A DNA stretch of 64,000 nt. It comes from Thermomonas fusca DSM 15424 (GTDB lineage: Bacteria > Pseudomonadota > Gammaproteobacteria > Xanthomonadales > Xanthomonadaceae). Within the stretch, counting starts at the first letter, position 1. Every line of letters starts with the position of its first letter. Shown here piece by piece: positions 25,656-36,080 of the stretch. The stretch lies in NCBI RefSeq assembly GCF_000423885.1, contig NZ_AUIV01000002.1, positions 62,001-126,000 of the forward strand. The letters are read 5' to 3'. The position numbers were made by a program, and so were the translations under genes. Under the pieces are notes generated by a model. The model ran no database searches, was not told the DNA's origin, and saw only the letters and a program-made list of their open reading frames with translations.

Positions 25656-26903
25656 ATGTCCGAGATCCCGCATCCCCGCCGCGTTGCCGTGATCGGCGGC
25701 GGCCCCGCCGGCCTGATGGCCGCCGAAGCCGCGCGCGCCGGCGGCGCCGAGGTCCACCTGTTCGAAGCCAAAGGGTCGGTGGGCCGCAAGTTCCTGATCG
25801 CCGGCAAGGGCGGATTGAACCTGACCCACGGCGAAGCCCGCCCGGGTTTCGATGTGCGCTATCGCGAACGTGCCGATGCGGTGGGCCGCTGGCTGGATGT
25901 TTTCGACGCCGACGCACTGCGCCAATGGGCGCGCGGGCTGGGCGTGGAGACCTATGTCGGCAGCTCCGGGCGGGTATTCCCGCTGGATCGCAAGGCCGCG
26001 CCGCTGCTGCGAGCGTGGGTGCGGCGGCTGAAGGAAACCGGCGTGCAGATGCACGTGCAGCATCGCTGGCAGGGCTGGGACGCGTCCGCTGCGTTGCGCT
26101 TCGACACGCCGGCCGGCGCGGTCACGTTCGCCGCAGACGCGGTGGTGCTGGCGCTGGGCGGCGGCAGCTGGCCGCAGTTGGGGTCGGACGGCGGTTGGGT
26201 GGAGTTGCTGGCCACGCGCGGCATCGATATCGCGCCGCTGGCGCCCGCCAACTGTGGGTTCGACATCGGCTGGAGCGCGCTGCTGGCGGGCAAGTTCGCC
26301 GGCGCGCCGCTGAAGCCGGCGGTCGCGCATTGGCAGGACGCCGCCGGCACCGCGCACGCGCTGCAGGGCGAATGCGTGCTCACCGCCACCGGCATCGAAG
26401 GCAGCCTGATCTATGCCATCGCCGCCGACCTGCGCACCACCATCGCCCGCGACGGCAGCGCGCTACTGCAGCTGGATCTTGCGCCCGGCCGCGACCCCGA
26501 GCGCCTGCACGCCGACCTGTCGAAGCCGCGCAAGGGCCGCAGCCTGGGCGACCACCTGCGTCGGCAGGCGGGGCTGGATGCGGCCAAATGCGCGCTGGTG
26601 TTCGAAGTGTTGGACAAGACCACGTTGCAGGACATGGCCACCGTCGCCGCAACAATCAAACGCCTTCCGCTGGTCTTGCTGCGGCCGCGGCCGCTGGCGG
26701 AAACGATCTCCACGGCCGGCGGGATAAGACTGGAGTCGCTGGACGACTCGCTGATGCTGCGCGAGCGGCCCGGCCTCTTCTGCGCGGGGGAAATGCTGGA
26801 CTGGGAAGCGCCGACCGGTGGCTATCTGCTGACCGCCTGCTTCGCCAGCGGGCTGGTGGCCGGCCGCGGCGCCGCGGCGTGGCTGGCGCGCCGGGCGGGC
26901 TGA
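25656..26903 (+). CDS. TIGR03862-type FAD flavoprotein
   Basis: 415-residue NAD(P)/FAD-dependent oxidoreductase. It starts with the dinucleotide fold VAVIGGGPAGLMAAEAA, then VGRKFLIAGKGGLNLTH (the equivalent of the GGGRCN motif of its upstream relative), LALGGGSWPQLGSDGGW and the C-terminal GLFCAGEMLDWEAPTGGYLL. This is the pattern of the TIGR03862 flavoprotein family, whose function is unknown. ATG 25656 was chosen; GTG 25650 is possible and the far upstream frame overlaps trhO on the opposite strand. Confidence 0.87.
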   Translation: MSEIPHPRRVAVIGGGPAGLMAAEAARAGGAEVHLFEAKGSVGRKFLIAGKGGLNLTHGEARPGFDVRYRERADAVGRWLDVFDADALRQWARGLGVETYVGSSGRVFPLDRKAAPLLRAWVRRLKETGVQMHVQHRWQGWDASAALRFDTPAGAVTFAADAVVLALGGGSWPQLGSDGGWVELLATRGIDIAPLAPANCGFDIGWSALLAGKFAGAPLKPAVAHWQDAAGTAHALQGECVLTATGIEGSLIYAIAADLRTTIARDGSALLQLDLAPGRDPERLHADLSKPRKGRSLGDHLRRQAGLDAAKCALVFEVLDKTTLQDMATVAATIKRLPLVLLRPRPLAETISTAGGIRLESLDDSLMLRERPGLFCAGEMLDWEAPTGGYLLTACFASGLVAGRGAAAWLARRAG

Positions 26904-26926
26904 GCCGGAACCTGGGCGCGAACGAC

Positions 26927-28042
26927 TCAGTCGACGTCCGGCAGGGCCGTCGGCACCGCGGCCGTCGGCGCGGCACGACGGAACCTGCGGAAAAACGCCA
27001 CCGCGCGTTCGCGGTTACGGCTCAGCAGGTACCAGCCGACGCACAAGCCGCCGAAAGCCAGCAGCAGCAGCGGATTGGGCACGTCCATGCGCATCGCCTG
27101 CCCGGCAGCCAGTCCGCACAGCAGGCTGAACCAGGTCAGATGCAGCGCCGCGCGGGTCGGCCCGAAGCCGGCATCCTGCATGATGTGGTGGATATGGTCG
27201 CGACCGGCCGAGAACGGCGAACGCCCTTCCTGCACGCGGCGCAGGATCAGCACCAGGCAGTCCATCACCGGCACCGGCAACAGCCACAGCGCCAGCACCG
27301 GATTCACCGGATGCCCCGGGTTCTGGGTGAGGCGGAAACTGACCCAGGCGATCAGCAGGCCCAGCAGGGCGCTGCCGGCATTACCGAGGAACACTTTTGC
27401 GCGCGGCCGCCACGGCAGGCGCATGTTCCAGATCAGGAAACCCGCAAGCGCGCCGCACAGAACCGACAGCCGCCCCGCCAGCACTGCGTTGCCGGCATAC
27501 ATCGCGGCAAACGCCAGCATGGCCAGCGCCGCCAGCCCCAGCAGGCCGGCCAGCCCGTCGGCGCCGTCGATCATGTTGACCGCGTTGATGATGCCGATGG
27601 TGGCGAATACCGTGAACGGCACCGACAACCAGCCCAGCGACATCTCGCCCAGGCCGAACACCGGGCCGATCTGCTCCACCCGTACCCCGCCCCAGTAGAT
27701 GATCAGCAGCGCCGCGATCGCCTGGCCCAGCACGCGCGTATACCAGCGCATGTCGCGCAGGTCGTCGTAGAGGCCCATCACCACCAGCAGGAACGAGGCC
27801 GCCAGCAGCGAATGCACGGCGTGGCTGCTGGACTGGAACCACAGCAGCACCATCGCGCTGCCGACGAAGATCGCCAGGCCGCCGGTGACTGGCGTGGGGG
27901 ACTGGTGGTCCTTGCGCCCTCCGGGGCAATCCAGCAGCCCTAGCCTGCAGGCTGCAGGCTGTATCAACCAAAGCACGCCTGCGGTGACGGCGAACGCCAG
28001 CAGCGTGGCCAACGGATCGAACCCAAGGAACTTGTGCAACAT
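26927..28042 (-). CDS. WecA/MraY-family undecaprenyl-phosphate sugar-1-phosphate transferase
   Basis: 371-residue polytopic membrane enzyme (about 10-11 helices) that would attach a sugar-1-phosphate to the lipid carrier undecaprenyl phosphate to begin a surface glycan. Motifs: GLYDDLRDM (Asp93, Asp94), NAVNMIDGADGLAG (residues 153-166) and the basic/His loop GRDHIHHIM. The usual FMGDxGS motif reads FLGNAGS, so the Asp is replaced by Asn221. The region after the last helix is a basic then Ala/Pro tail. It lies downstream of lysS on the same strand and converges on the TIGR03862 gene with a 23-bp gap. Confidence 0.88.
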   Translation of the reverse strand: MLHKFLGFDPLATLLAFAVTAGVLWLIQPAACRLGLLDCPGGRKDHQSPTPVTGGLAIFVGSAMVLLWFQSSSHAVHSLLAASFLLVVMGLYDDLRDMRWYTRVLGQAIAALLIIYWGGVRVEQIGPVFGLGEMSLGWLSVPFTVFATIGIINAVNMIDGADGLAGLLGLAALAMLAFAAMYAGNAVLAGRLSVLCGALAGFLIWNMRLPWRPRAKVFLGNAGSALLGLLIAWVSFRLTQNPGHPVNPVLALWLLPVPVMDCLVLILRRVQEGRSPFSAGRDHIHHIMQDAGFGPTRAALHLTWFSLLCGLAAGQAMRMDVPNPLLLLAFGGLCVGWYLLSRNRERAVAFFRRFRRAAPTAAVPTALPDVD

Positions 28043-28166
28043 CCTGTTGCTCCGGCCGGACCAGAAACCCGAGTCTACGTCCTGACAGGTTGTTCAGCCA
28101 TTCACGGGACAGGCGACATGCGTTGGGCCCGGAGTGCCGCCTCCCCCACCCGACCGAGGCTGGTGT

Positions 28167-29681
<1,515 letters not shown>

Positions 29682-29751
29682 CGGGAATCCGTCACGCGCG
29701 CTGACGGCAGCGGCGTGCCACAGGGGAATGGGGGGTTGATGCAGGCCGGAA

Positions 29752-29760
29752 AGAATACCA
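29752..29760 (-). promoter_or_regulatory. Putative extended -10 promoter of lysS
   Basis: The minus strand reads TGGTATTCT, an extended -10 (TGN plus TATTCT). No -35 match is visible at 17 bp, which is tolerable for extended -10 promoters. Confidence 0.4.
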
Positions 29761-29851
29761 GAGCGACCGCCGCAACCCGCGGCGCAGCGGCATTGCCGTG
29801 GCCACGGCACATTTCCTGCATGAGCAGACCCAACGCCATTATTCCGACGCC

Positions 29852-30880
29852 ATGCGCATCCTTGCCGCTCTTCTCCTCTTGCTGGCATCACTGCCGCTGA
29901 CCGCGGCCACCGGCACCCCCGCCCCGCCGCAGGGCGCGGAAAGCAACCTGCAACTGACCCAATGCATGAGCCTGCAGGGCAGCCTTTCGCGGCAGACCAC
30001 CGCGCTGGCGGAGCTGCAGGCGCACAGCCAGGCGCTGTCGTCCCAGCGCGAGCTGGAGCGGATGCGCAACGAAAGCCGCATCCAGGCGCTGGAAAACGAA
30101 AAGGCAAGGCTGCTGTCGGCAGCGGTGATCGCGGTACTGATCCTGTTGCTGGCGGCGGCGACCAGCTTCGGGCTGCTGCTGCGCAAGCGCCATCAGCAGC
30201 TGCGCCGGCTCAGTGAAGTCGACGTATTGACTGGGCTCGGCAACCGCCGCGCGGCCACACGCAAGCTCGATGCGCTGGCGGCCCAGCGCGGCCCGGACGG
30301 CACCCGCCACGTGCTGTTCCTGATCGATGTCGACCATTTCAAGCAGATCAACGACAGCCACGGCCACCACGTCGGCGACGAGGTACTGGTCGCACTGGCG
30401 GCAAAGCTGAGGGCGGCCTGCCGGCCCACCGACCTGGTGGCGCGCTGGGGCGGCGAAGAATTCCTGGTCGCCTGCACCAGCCTGACCCGCGAACAGGCCG
30501 AACAGGTCGCCGCGCGGTTGCGCCGGGCAATGGCTTACACGCTGGAAACCAGCCACGCCGCGCGGCTGATTACGGTGTCGCTGGGGCTGGCGCCGATCCC
30601 GTTCTTCGACAGCGGCGACGAACCGTCGCCGGCCAGCTGCTGGGACTACGCATTGCGCATGGCCGATCGCGCCCTGTACGCGGCCAAGCGACATCGCGAC
30701 GCCTGGGTGGGCTACTGGGGGGCGCAGCTACCCGACAACGCCACCGCCGAAGCGGTGCTGGAACAGCCGGAAGCGGCCGATGGCATCGTCACCGTGATGT
30801 CCAGCGTGCCGCGGATCGTCTCCACCTCGTCGGCAGCTGCCCGCGCGCGCAGCCTCAAGGCGCTGCGCGCACAGGGGTGA
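29852..30880 (+). CDS. Membrane diguanylate cyclase (GGDEF)
   Basis: 342-residue enzyme making the second messenger cyclic di-GMP. It has a signal-like N-terminus (1-19), a short alpha-helical stretch (about 45-88), one membrane helix (89-110) and a cytoplasmic GGDEF domain (about 120-280). The active-site signature is GGEEF (200-204), and the allosteric inhibitory I-site RPTD (191-194) is five residues before it, so it should be active and product-inhibited. The periplasmic part looks like the last remnant of a TPR-type sensor. The start MRILAALL was chosen over the upstream ATG at 29798. It diverges from lysS and converges on prfB. Confidence 0.9.
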   Translation: MRILAALLLLLASLPLTAATGTPAPPQGAESNLQLTQCMSLQGSLSRQTTALAELQAHSQALSSQRELERMRNESRIQALENEKARLLSAAVIAVLILLLAAATSFGLLLRKRHQQLRRLSEVDVLTGLGNRRAATRKLDALAAQRGPDGTRHVLFLIDVDHFKQINDSHGHHVGDEVLVALAAKLRAACRPTDLVARWGGEEFLVACTSLTREQAEQVAARLRRAMAYTLETSHAARLITVSLGLAPIPFFDSGDEPSPASCWDYALRMADRALYAAKRHRDAWVGYWGAQLPDNATAEAVLEQPEAADGIVTVMSSVPRIVSTSSAAARARSLKALRAQG

Positions 30881-30887
30881 GACGGGA

Positions 30888-32016
30888 TCAGGCCGCGTCG
30901 TTGCGCTTGGCGCCGGCTTCGAGGCCCGACTTCAGGCTGGCTTCCACGAATTCGTCCAGATCGCCGTCCAGCACCTTCTGGGTATCGCTGCGCTCGATGC
31001 CGGTGCGCAGGTCCTTGATCCGGCTCTGGTCCAGCACGTAGTTGCGGATCTGGCTGCCCCAGCCGACGTCGGACTTGGTGGCTTCCAGCGCGTCCTTCTC
31101 GGCGTTGCGCTTCTGCACCTCCAACTCGTAGAGCTTGGCCGCCAGCATCTTCATCGCGCGGTCGCGGTTGGCATGCTGGCTGCGCTCGGTCTGGCAGGCC
31201 ACCACCGTGTTGGTGGGAACGTGGGTGATGCGCACCGCCGACTCGGTCTTGTTGACGTGCTGGCCGCCGGCGCCGCTGGAGCGATAGACATCGGTGCGCA
31301 GGTCAGCCGGGTTGATCTCGATGTCGATGTCGTCATCCACTTCCGGCGACACGAACACGCTGGTGAAGCTGGTGTGGCGGCGGTTGTCGGAATCGAACGG
31401 CGACTTGCGCACCAGGCGGTGCACGCCGATCTCGGTCTTCAGCCAGCCATAGGCATAGTCGCCCTCCACCCGGAAGGTAGCGGACTTGATGCCGGCCACT
31501 TCGCCGCCGGACACTTCCATCAGCTCGGCCTTCCAGCCGCGCGATTCGGCCCAGCGCAGGTACATGCGCAGCAGGATTTCCGCCCAGTCCTGCGCCTCGG
31601 TACCGCCGGCGCCGGCCTGGATGTCGACGAAGGCGTTGCAGCTGTCCATCTGGCCCGAGAACATGCGCTGGAACTCGATCGCTTCCACGCCCTTCTCGTA
31701 CTGGTCGACGTCGGCCACCACCGCCTGCGCGGTGTCCTCGTCGTCTTCCATCTCGGCCAGCTCCAGCAGCTCACCGGCACCGACCAGGCCGTCGGTCAGG
31801 TTGCGGATGCCGTTGACGGTCTTGTCCAGCAGCGAACGCTCGCGCCCCAGCGCCTGCGCGCGGGCGGGATCGTTCCAGACACCCGGATGTTCCAGTTCGC
31901 GTTCTACTTCTTCCAGGCGTTCGCGCTTGGTGTCGTAGTCAAAGATACCCCCGGAGCGCATCGAGCCGACCGGTCAGGTCGGCGATGCGGGCTCGGATGG
32001 GATTGAGCTCGATCAT
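30888..32016 (-). CDS. prfB: Peptide chain release factor 2, with programmed +1 frameshift
   Basis: Release factor for UGA and UAA stops. The CDS is in two parts: 25 codons from ATG 32016 to 31942, then a +1 shift at CTT-TGA-C and continuation from 31940, skipping 31941; the total is 375 residues. The in-frame UGA is at 31941-31939, preceded by an internal Shine-Dalgarno-like CGGGGG and TATCTT, the classical autoregulatory site. The SPF tripeptide (RKSPFDSDNRRH) and catalytic GGQ (GAGGQHVNKTES) are intact. A frame from 31961 would miss the true start. Confidence 0.97.
31939..31956 (-). promoter_or_regulatory. prfB programmed +1 frameshift site
   Basis: Reading on the minus strand: CTC CGG GGG TAT CTT TGA, then C. 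The GGGGG stretch can pair with 16S rRNA, and slippery CTT precedes UGA followed by C. This is the known element by which low RF2 levels raise RF2 synthesis. Confidence 0.95.
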
Positions 32017-32046
32017 GGGAAAACCGCGTGTTCGGATGAATCGCGC

Positions 32047-32052
32047 ATTTTA
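32047..32052 (-). promoter_or_regulatory. Putative -10 box of prfB
   Basis: The minus strand reads TAAAAT (five of six consensus bases), 30 bp upstream of the prfB ATG. No strong -35 is visible. Confidence 0.4.
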
Positions 32053-32207
32053 GCAGCGCGCGATGACCGTCATGGCGGAATGCAGTTCTCACGGCAACCT
32101 TGCGGACGCGGAGCCGGAATGGGTGCGAGCCCACGTGGAGGTCGCAATGAACGACGCGCAACGCTTCAAGGTTGGCGACCACGGCGATGGAGAATGTCCC
32201 CTGAGGC

Positions 32208-33086
32208 TCAGCCGTCCAGCCCTGCGCGCTGCCGCAGGTCGCCGCGATAGGTGCGGCTGCACGGCAGCTTCGCCCCGTCCTGCATGTGCACGCGGGCATC
32301 GCCGGTCTCCAGCGGTTCGATGGAGACGATGCGGTCGAGGTTGACCATGTAGCTGCGGTGGACCCGCGCGAAGCGCGCCGGGTCCAGCCGTGCCTCGATG
32401 CCGGCCAGGGTGCTGCGCAGCGGGTAGTCGTGTCCACGAACGCGCAGATTCACGTAGTTGCCGGAGGCCTGCAGCCATTCGATGTCGTTGGCCGCCAACA
32501 GGAATTCACGGCCCAGCTTGCGCACCAGGAAGCGCTCGGGCCGATCCACCGGTTCCACCGGCGGGCCTTCGTCCGGCAATGCCAACAGCGTGGCCTCGCC
32601 CTGCAGGCGGCGCAGCAGCAGGCGGTAGCCCTCGATGGTCAGGACCACGCCGGCGTAGGAGCGGACGTCCTTCAGGTATTCGTAGCCGAATTCCCACCAC
32701 CAGGGCGTGAAGTCGTAGCTGTCCCCGATGCTGGCGTAGGCCGCTTTGCGCAGTACCACCATTCCGGCCACGTGCAGGGCCGACCAGGCCAGGCTGCCCA
32801 GCAGGTGCAGCGCCAGCACCCGCCGCCAGTCTTCGAGCCGCAGCGGGAACCGGCGGGTAAACCAGACCACCGCCGGCACCAGCGCCAGCGCGACCAGCGC
32901 CGAGCTGGTCTCCCAGACCGCCGGCTGCCAGGCGCTGAACCCCAGATGCAGCCGGCGCACGTCCATGTTCACGGTGATGCTGTTGGCCAATGCCGAAACC
33001 AGGTACTGAACGACCCAGAACCCGACCTCAACGCCGCGGCGCCACGGCTGGTAACGCTGATAGAGAGTCGGGTCAGCCGGTTGCAT
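32208..33086 (-). CDS. Membrane LytTR-domain DNA-binding regulator (RpfD-like)
   Basis: 292-residue transcription regulator. The first half has about four hydrophobic helices (for example FWVVQYLVSALANSI, ALHLLGSLAWSALHVAGMVV), then a linker, then a C-terminal LytTR domain (about 190-290: RPERFLVRKLGREFLLAAND, ARVHRSYMVNLDRI, KLPCSRTYRGDLRQRAG). There is no receiver domain, so it is probably sensed or regulated through the membrane part. Position near lysS, prfB, recJ and greA suggests RpfD of Xanthomonas, but this is context inference. It is divergent from an acyltransferase gene, a plausible target. The frame opens from 33227 but the ATG at 33086 fits. Confidence 0.87.
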   Translation of the reverse strand: MQPADPTLYQRYQPWRRGVEVGFWVVQYLVSALANSITVNMDVRRLHLGFSAWQPAVWETSSALVALALVPAVVWFTRRFPLRLEDWRRVLALHLLGSLAWSALHVAGMVVLRKAAYASIGDSYDFTPWWWEFGYEYLKDVRSYAGVVLTIEGYRLLLRRLQGEATLLALPDEGPPVEPVDRPERFLVRKLGREFLLAANDIEWLQASGNYVNLRVRGHDYPLRSTLAGIEARLDPARFARVHRSYMVNLDRIVSIEPLETGDARVHMQDGAKLPCSRTYRGDLRQRAGLDG

Positions 33087-33092
33087 CCGCGC

Positions 33093-33098
33093 ATTGTA
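33093..33098 (-). promoter_or_regulatory. Putative -10 box of the LytTR regulator gene
   Basis: The minus strand reads TACAAT, with only 6 nt (GCGCGG) before the ATG at 33086. If used, the transcript would be leaderless. Confidence 0.45.
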
Positions 33099-33238
33099 GG
33101 GGCGGGGCCGGGCGCTCCGTTCCCGCTTCGTCCCCTGGTTCCGCGGCCCGTCCCAAACCCGCGTCGCACGGTCACCCAGGGGTGGCAAGCCCGACCGGAG
33201 GACGGAACGCTGGCGGCTCCTTCGCAACGGCCATTCCC

Positions 33239-34438
33239 ATGCAGCGCCGCCTCGATATCGACCGGGTTCGTGTCCTCGCCTTCGGCCTGCTGGTGCTCTA
33301 CCACGTGGGCATGTACTACGTGAGCTGGGACTGGCACGTCAAAAGCCCGCACGCCAGCGCCACGCTGGAACCGCTGATGCTGCTGACCAGTCCGTGGCGG
33401 ATGTCGCTGCTGTTCGTGGTCTCGGGCGTGGCCACCGCCTTCCTGCTGGGCAAGGCGAGTCGGGGCGATGGGCGCTTCCTCGGCCCGCGCTCGTGGCGGC
33501 TGCTGCTGCCGCTGGTGTTCGGCATGTACGTCGTGGTGCCGCCGCAGGTCTATTACGAACTGGTAGAAAAGGTGCCGGGCGGCTTCCACGCCGGGTACGC
33601 CGCGTTCATGGGCACCTACCTGCGGGGCGGCGACTTCTACTGCGCGGCACCCGGCGACTGCGTGGACGCGCCGACCTGGAACCACCTGTGGTTCCTCGCT
33701 TACCTGTGGGCCTATACCGTCGTCCTGTGGCTGCTGTTGAAACTGGCGCCGGCGGCGATGCAATCGGTCGGTGGCTGGCTCGGGCGGCGACTGTCGGGCC
33801 CGGGCGCGCTGTTGTGGCCGATGGCGTGGCTGGCGCTGGCGCGGCTGGCTTTGGCGGGGCGCTTCGAGTCCACCCACGACCTGGTGGACGACTGGTACAA
33901 CCACGCCCAATACCTGCCCATGTTCCTGCTGGGTTACCTGCTGGCGTTCTCGCCCGGCTTCTGGGAAGCGCTGCAGCGCCATCGCAAGGTCGCGCTGGGC
34001 ATCGCCCTCGCCGGCTACGCCGTGATCACCGGCGTCTGGTACTTCTCCGGCTACAGCGACGAAGTACCGCCGCCCGACGCCGTGCGCGTGCTGGTGCGGC
34101 TGGTCTGGGGCATCAACCAGTGGTGCGCGATCGCCGCCCTGTTCGGCTACGCCTACCGCCTGCGCGATGTCGACAGCCCTGCCCTGCGTTACCTCGCCCC
34201 GGCGGTATTCCCGGTCTACATCCTGCACCAGACCGTCATCGTCGCACTGGCGCGCAGCGCCAAACAGCTGGTTCTGCCGCCGCTGCTGGAGGGCCCGCTG
34301 CTGGTGCTGCTGACTTTCGCCGCGTGCCTCGGAGGTTACGAGCTGATCCGGCGGATACCGGTATTGCGGCCGGTGTTCGGCCTCAAGCCGGAGCCGAAGC
34401 GACTGCCGCTTGCCGATGCACCACCACAAGCTGGATAG
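33239..34438 (+). CDS. Acyltransferase family 3 membrane protein
   Basis: 399-residue polytopic membrane protein of the acyltransferase_3 family, which O-acylates glycans or lipids (OpgC, OafA and similar). The hallmark Arg-x10-His motif is present at the N-terminus (RVLAFGLLVLYHVG). About ten hydrophobic helices follow, with the C-terminal AVFPVYILHQTVIVALAR. It is divergent from the LytTR regulator with a 152-bp spacer. Its last 56 bp overlap the 3' end of recJ in antisense. The substrate is unknown. Confidence 0.85.
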   Translation: MQRRLDIDRVRVLAFGLLVLYHVGMYYVSWDWHVKSPHASATLEPLMLLTSPWRMSLLFVVSGVATAFLLGKASRGDGRFLGPRSWRLLLPLVFGMYVVVPPQVYYELVEKVPGGFHAGYAAFMGTYLRGGDFYCAAPGDCVDAPTWNHLWFLAYLWAYTVVLWLLLKLAPAAMQSVGGWLGRRLSGPGALLWPMAWLALARLALAGRFESTHDLVDDWYNHAQYLPMFLLGYLLAFSPGFWEALQRHRKVALGIALAGYAVITGVWYFSGYSDEVPPPDAVRVLVRLVWGINQWCAIAALFGYAYRLRDVDSPALRYLAPAVFPVYILHQTVIVALARSAKQLVLPPLLEGPLLVLLTFAACLGGYELIRRIPVLRPVFGLKPEPKRLPLADAPPQAG

Positions 34439-36080
34439 CATCACCGCCGCGGTAATCGTCCGGCGCGAGGCGATAGGCGACATGGATGCGCCGGCCCGGC
34501 TCCTCGCCATTCCAGCCGTTGAAGTGGATGGCGTTGCAGCGGCGCCCGCCGAGGGCGAGTTCCAGCTTGAGGTGGCGCTCCTTCAGCACGCGGAAACCCA
34601 GCACCTCGAACTCGCCGTCGAACAACGGCTCCGGATAGCCCTGCCCCCAATGGCCGCCGTCGCGCAGCGCCAGCGCGACGTCAGCCCGCAACTCTTCCGC
34701 GCGCAGTTCACCGTCGCTGCGCAGCTCCTCGGTCAGCAGCGCGGGGTCCAGCCACTCGCGCGCGACCTGCACGAAGGCATCGCGGAACATCGGGAAAGCC
34801 TCGCGCGGCAGGGTCAGGCCCGCCGCCATCGCGTGGCCACCGAAGCGCGGAATCAGGCCGGGATGGCGCGCGTCCACCAGCGCCAGCGCGTCGCGGACGT
34901 GGAAGCCGGGGATCGAACGCGCCGATCCGCGCAGAATGTCGCCGTCCGGCTCGGCCGGCGCGAAGGCGATGGCGGGCCGGTGCAGGCGCTCCTTCAGCTT
35001 GGACGCCACCAGCCCGACCACGCCGGGATGCCAGTCGGGGTCGAACATGCAGGCCGCGTGGCTGGCATCGATGCCGTCCAGCTTTGTCTCCGCCACGTCC
35101 TGCATGTCGGCCTGCAGCGCGCGGCGCTCGTCGTTGATGCCGTGCAGGATGGCGGCCAGCTCGCGCGCCTGCATCGCATCGTCGGTGAGCAGGCATTCGA
35201 TGCCGATGCCCATGTCTTCCAGCCGACCCGCGGCGTTGATGCGCGGGCCGATGGCGAATCCCACATCGGCGGTGGACAGGGTGGCATCGCGCCGGCCCGC
35301 GACTTCAATCAACGCGCGCAGCCCGGCGCTGCCCTGCCCGGCCCGCAGTCGCCGCAGCCCGGCCCCGACCAGCGCGCGGTTGTTGGCGTCCAGCGGCACC
35401 ATGTCGGCCACCGTGCCCACCGCGACCAGATCCAGCAGAACGGAGAGGTCGGCCTTCGATGCCATCGCGGCGCGCAGCGCCAGCAGCACGTAGAACATCA
35501 CCCCCACCCCGGCCAACGCCTTGCTGGCGAAGCCGCAGCCGGGCTGGTTGGGGTTGACGATGGCATCGGCCGGTGGCAGCGCCGGTCCCGGCAGGTGGTG
35601 GTCGGTGACCAGCACCTGCCAGCCGAGTGCCTTCGCCGCCTGGATGCCGGCATGGCAGGCGATGCCGTGGTCCACCGTGACCACCAGATCGGGCTGCAGC
35701 GCCGCCAGTTCCTCCACCAGTCCGGGGGTCAGCCCGTAACCGTGGACGATGCGGTTGGGCACCGCGTGGGAAACCCGGCGCGCGCCCAGCAGGCGCAGGC
35801 CGCGCACGCCCACCGCACAGGCGGTGGCGCCGTCGCAGTCGAAATCGCCGACAACAAGGATGTGCGCATCCGCGTCGATCGCCGCGCGCAGCAGCTGCAC
35901 CGCCGCGTCGATGCCCAGCAGCTCCGAGGGTGGCAGCAGGTCGGCCAGCCGCGGCATCGCCGCGCGCGCATCGCTGCCGCGCGCGGCATGCACGCGACGC
36001 AGCAGGTCAGGCCAATGCTCGGGCCAGTCACCCACCGGCTCGGCGGGTGGCCAGCGGACGATGCGACGCACCGCGCTCAC
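34383..36080 (-). CDS. recJ: Single-stranded-DNA-specific exonuclease RecJ
   Basis: 565-residue 5'-3' ssDNA exonuclease of the DHH superfamily. Metal-binding motifs: VVGDFDCDGATACAVG, VTVDHGIACH and VTDHHLPG; the DHHA1 domain has RFGGHAMAAGL. The start is uncertain: GTG 36080 overlaps the upstream stop as GTGA, the pattern seen elsewhere here, while GTG 36110 (10 codons longer) has no ribosome-binding site. The upstream neighbour is an RpfE-like gene in the same operon. The 3' end overlaps the acyltransferase gene by 56 bp. Confidence 0.94.
   Translation of the reverse strand: MSAVRRIVRWPPAEPVGDWPEHWPDLLRRVHAARGSDARAAMPRLADLLPPSELLGIDAAVQLLRAAIDADAHILVVGDFDCDGATACAVGVRGLRLLGARRVSHAVPNRIVHGYGLTPGLVEELAALQPDLVVTVDHGIACHAGIQAAKALGWQVLVTDHHLPGPALPPADAIVNPNQPGCGFASKALAGVGVMFYVLLALRAAMASKADLSVLLDLVAVGTVADMVPLDANNRALVGAGLRRLRAGQGSAGLRALIEVAGRRDATLSTADVGFAIGPRINAAGRLEDMGIGIECLLTDDAMQARELAAILHGINDERRALQADMQDVAETKLDGIDASHAACMFDPDWHPGVVGLVASKLKERLHRPAIAFAPAEPDGDILRGSARSIPGFHVRDALALVDARHPGLIPRFGGHAMAAGLTLPREAFPMFRDAFVQVAREWLDPALLTEELRSDGELRAEELRADVALALRDGGHWGQGYPEPLFDGEFEVLGFRVLKERHLKLELALGGRRCNAIHFNGWNGEEPGRRIHVAYRLAPDDYRGGDAIQLVVVHRQAAVASAPA

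Noticed and set aside
31939..31941. In-frame UGA in prfB as a disrupting mutation or sequencing error
   Set aside because: The surrounding SD-like GGGGG and CTT-TGA-C match the known programmed frameshift exactly.
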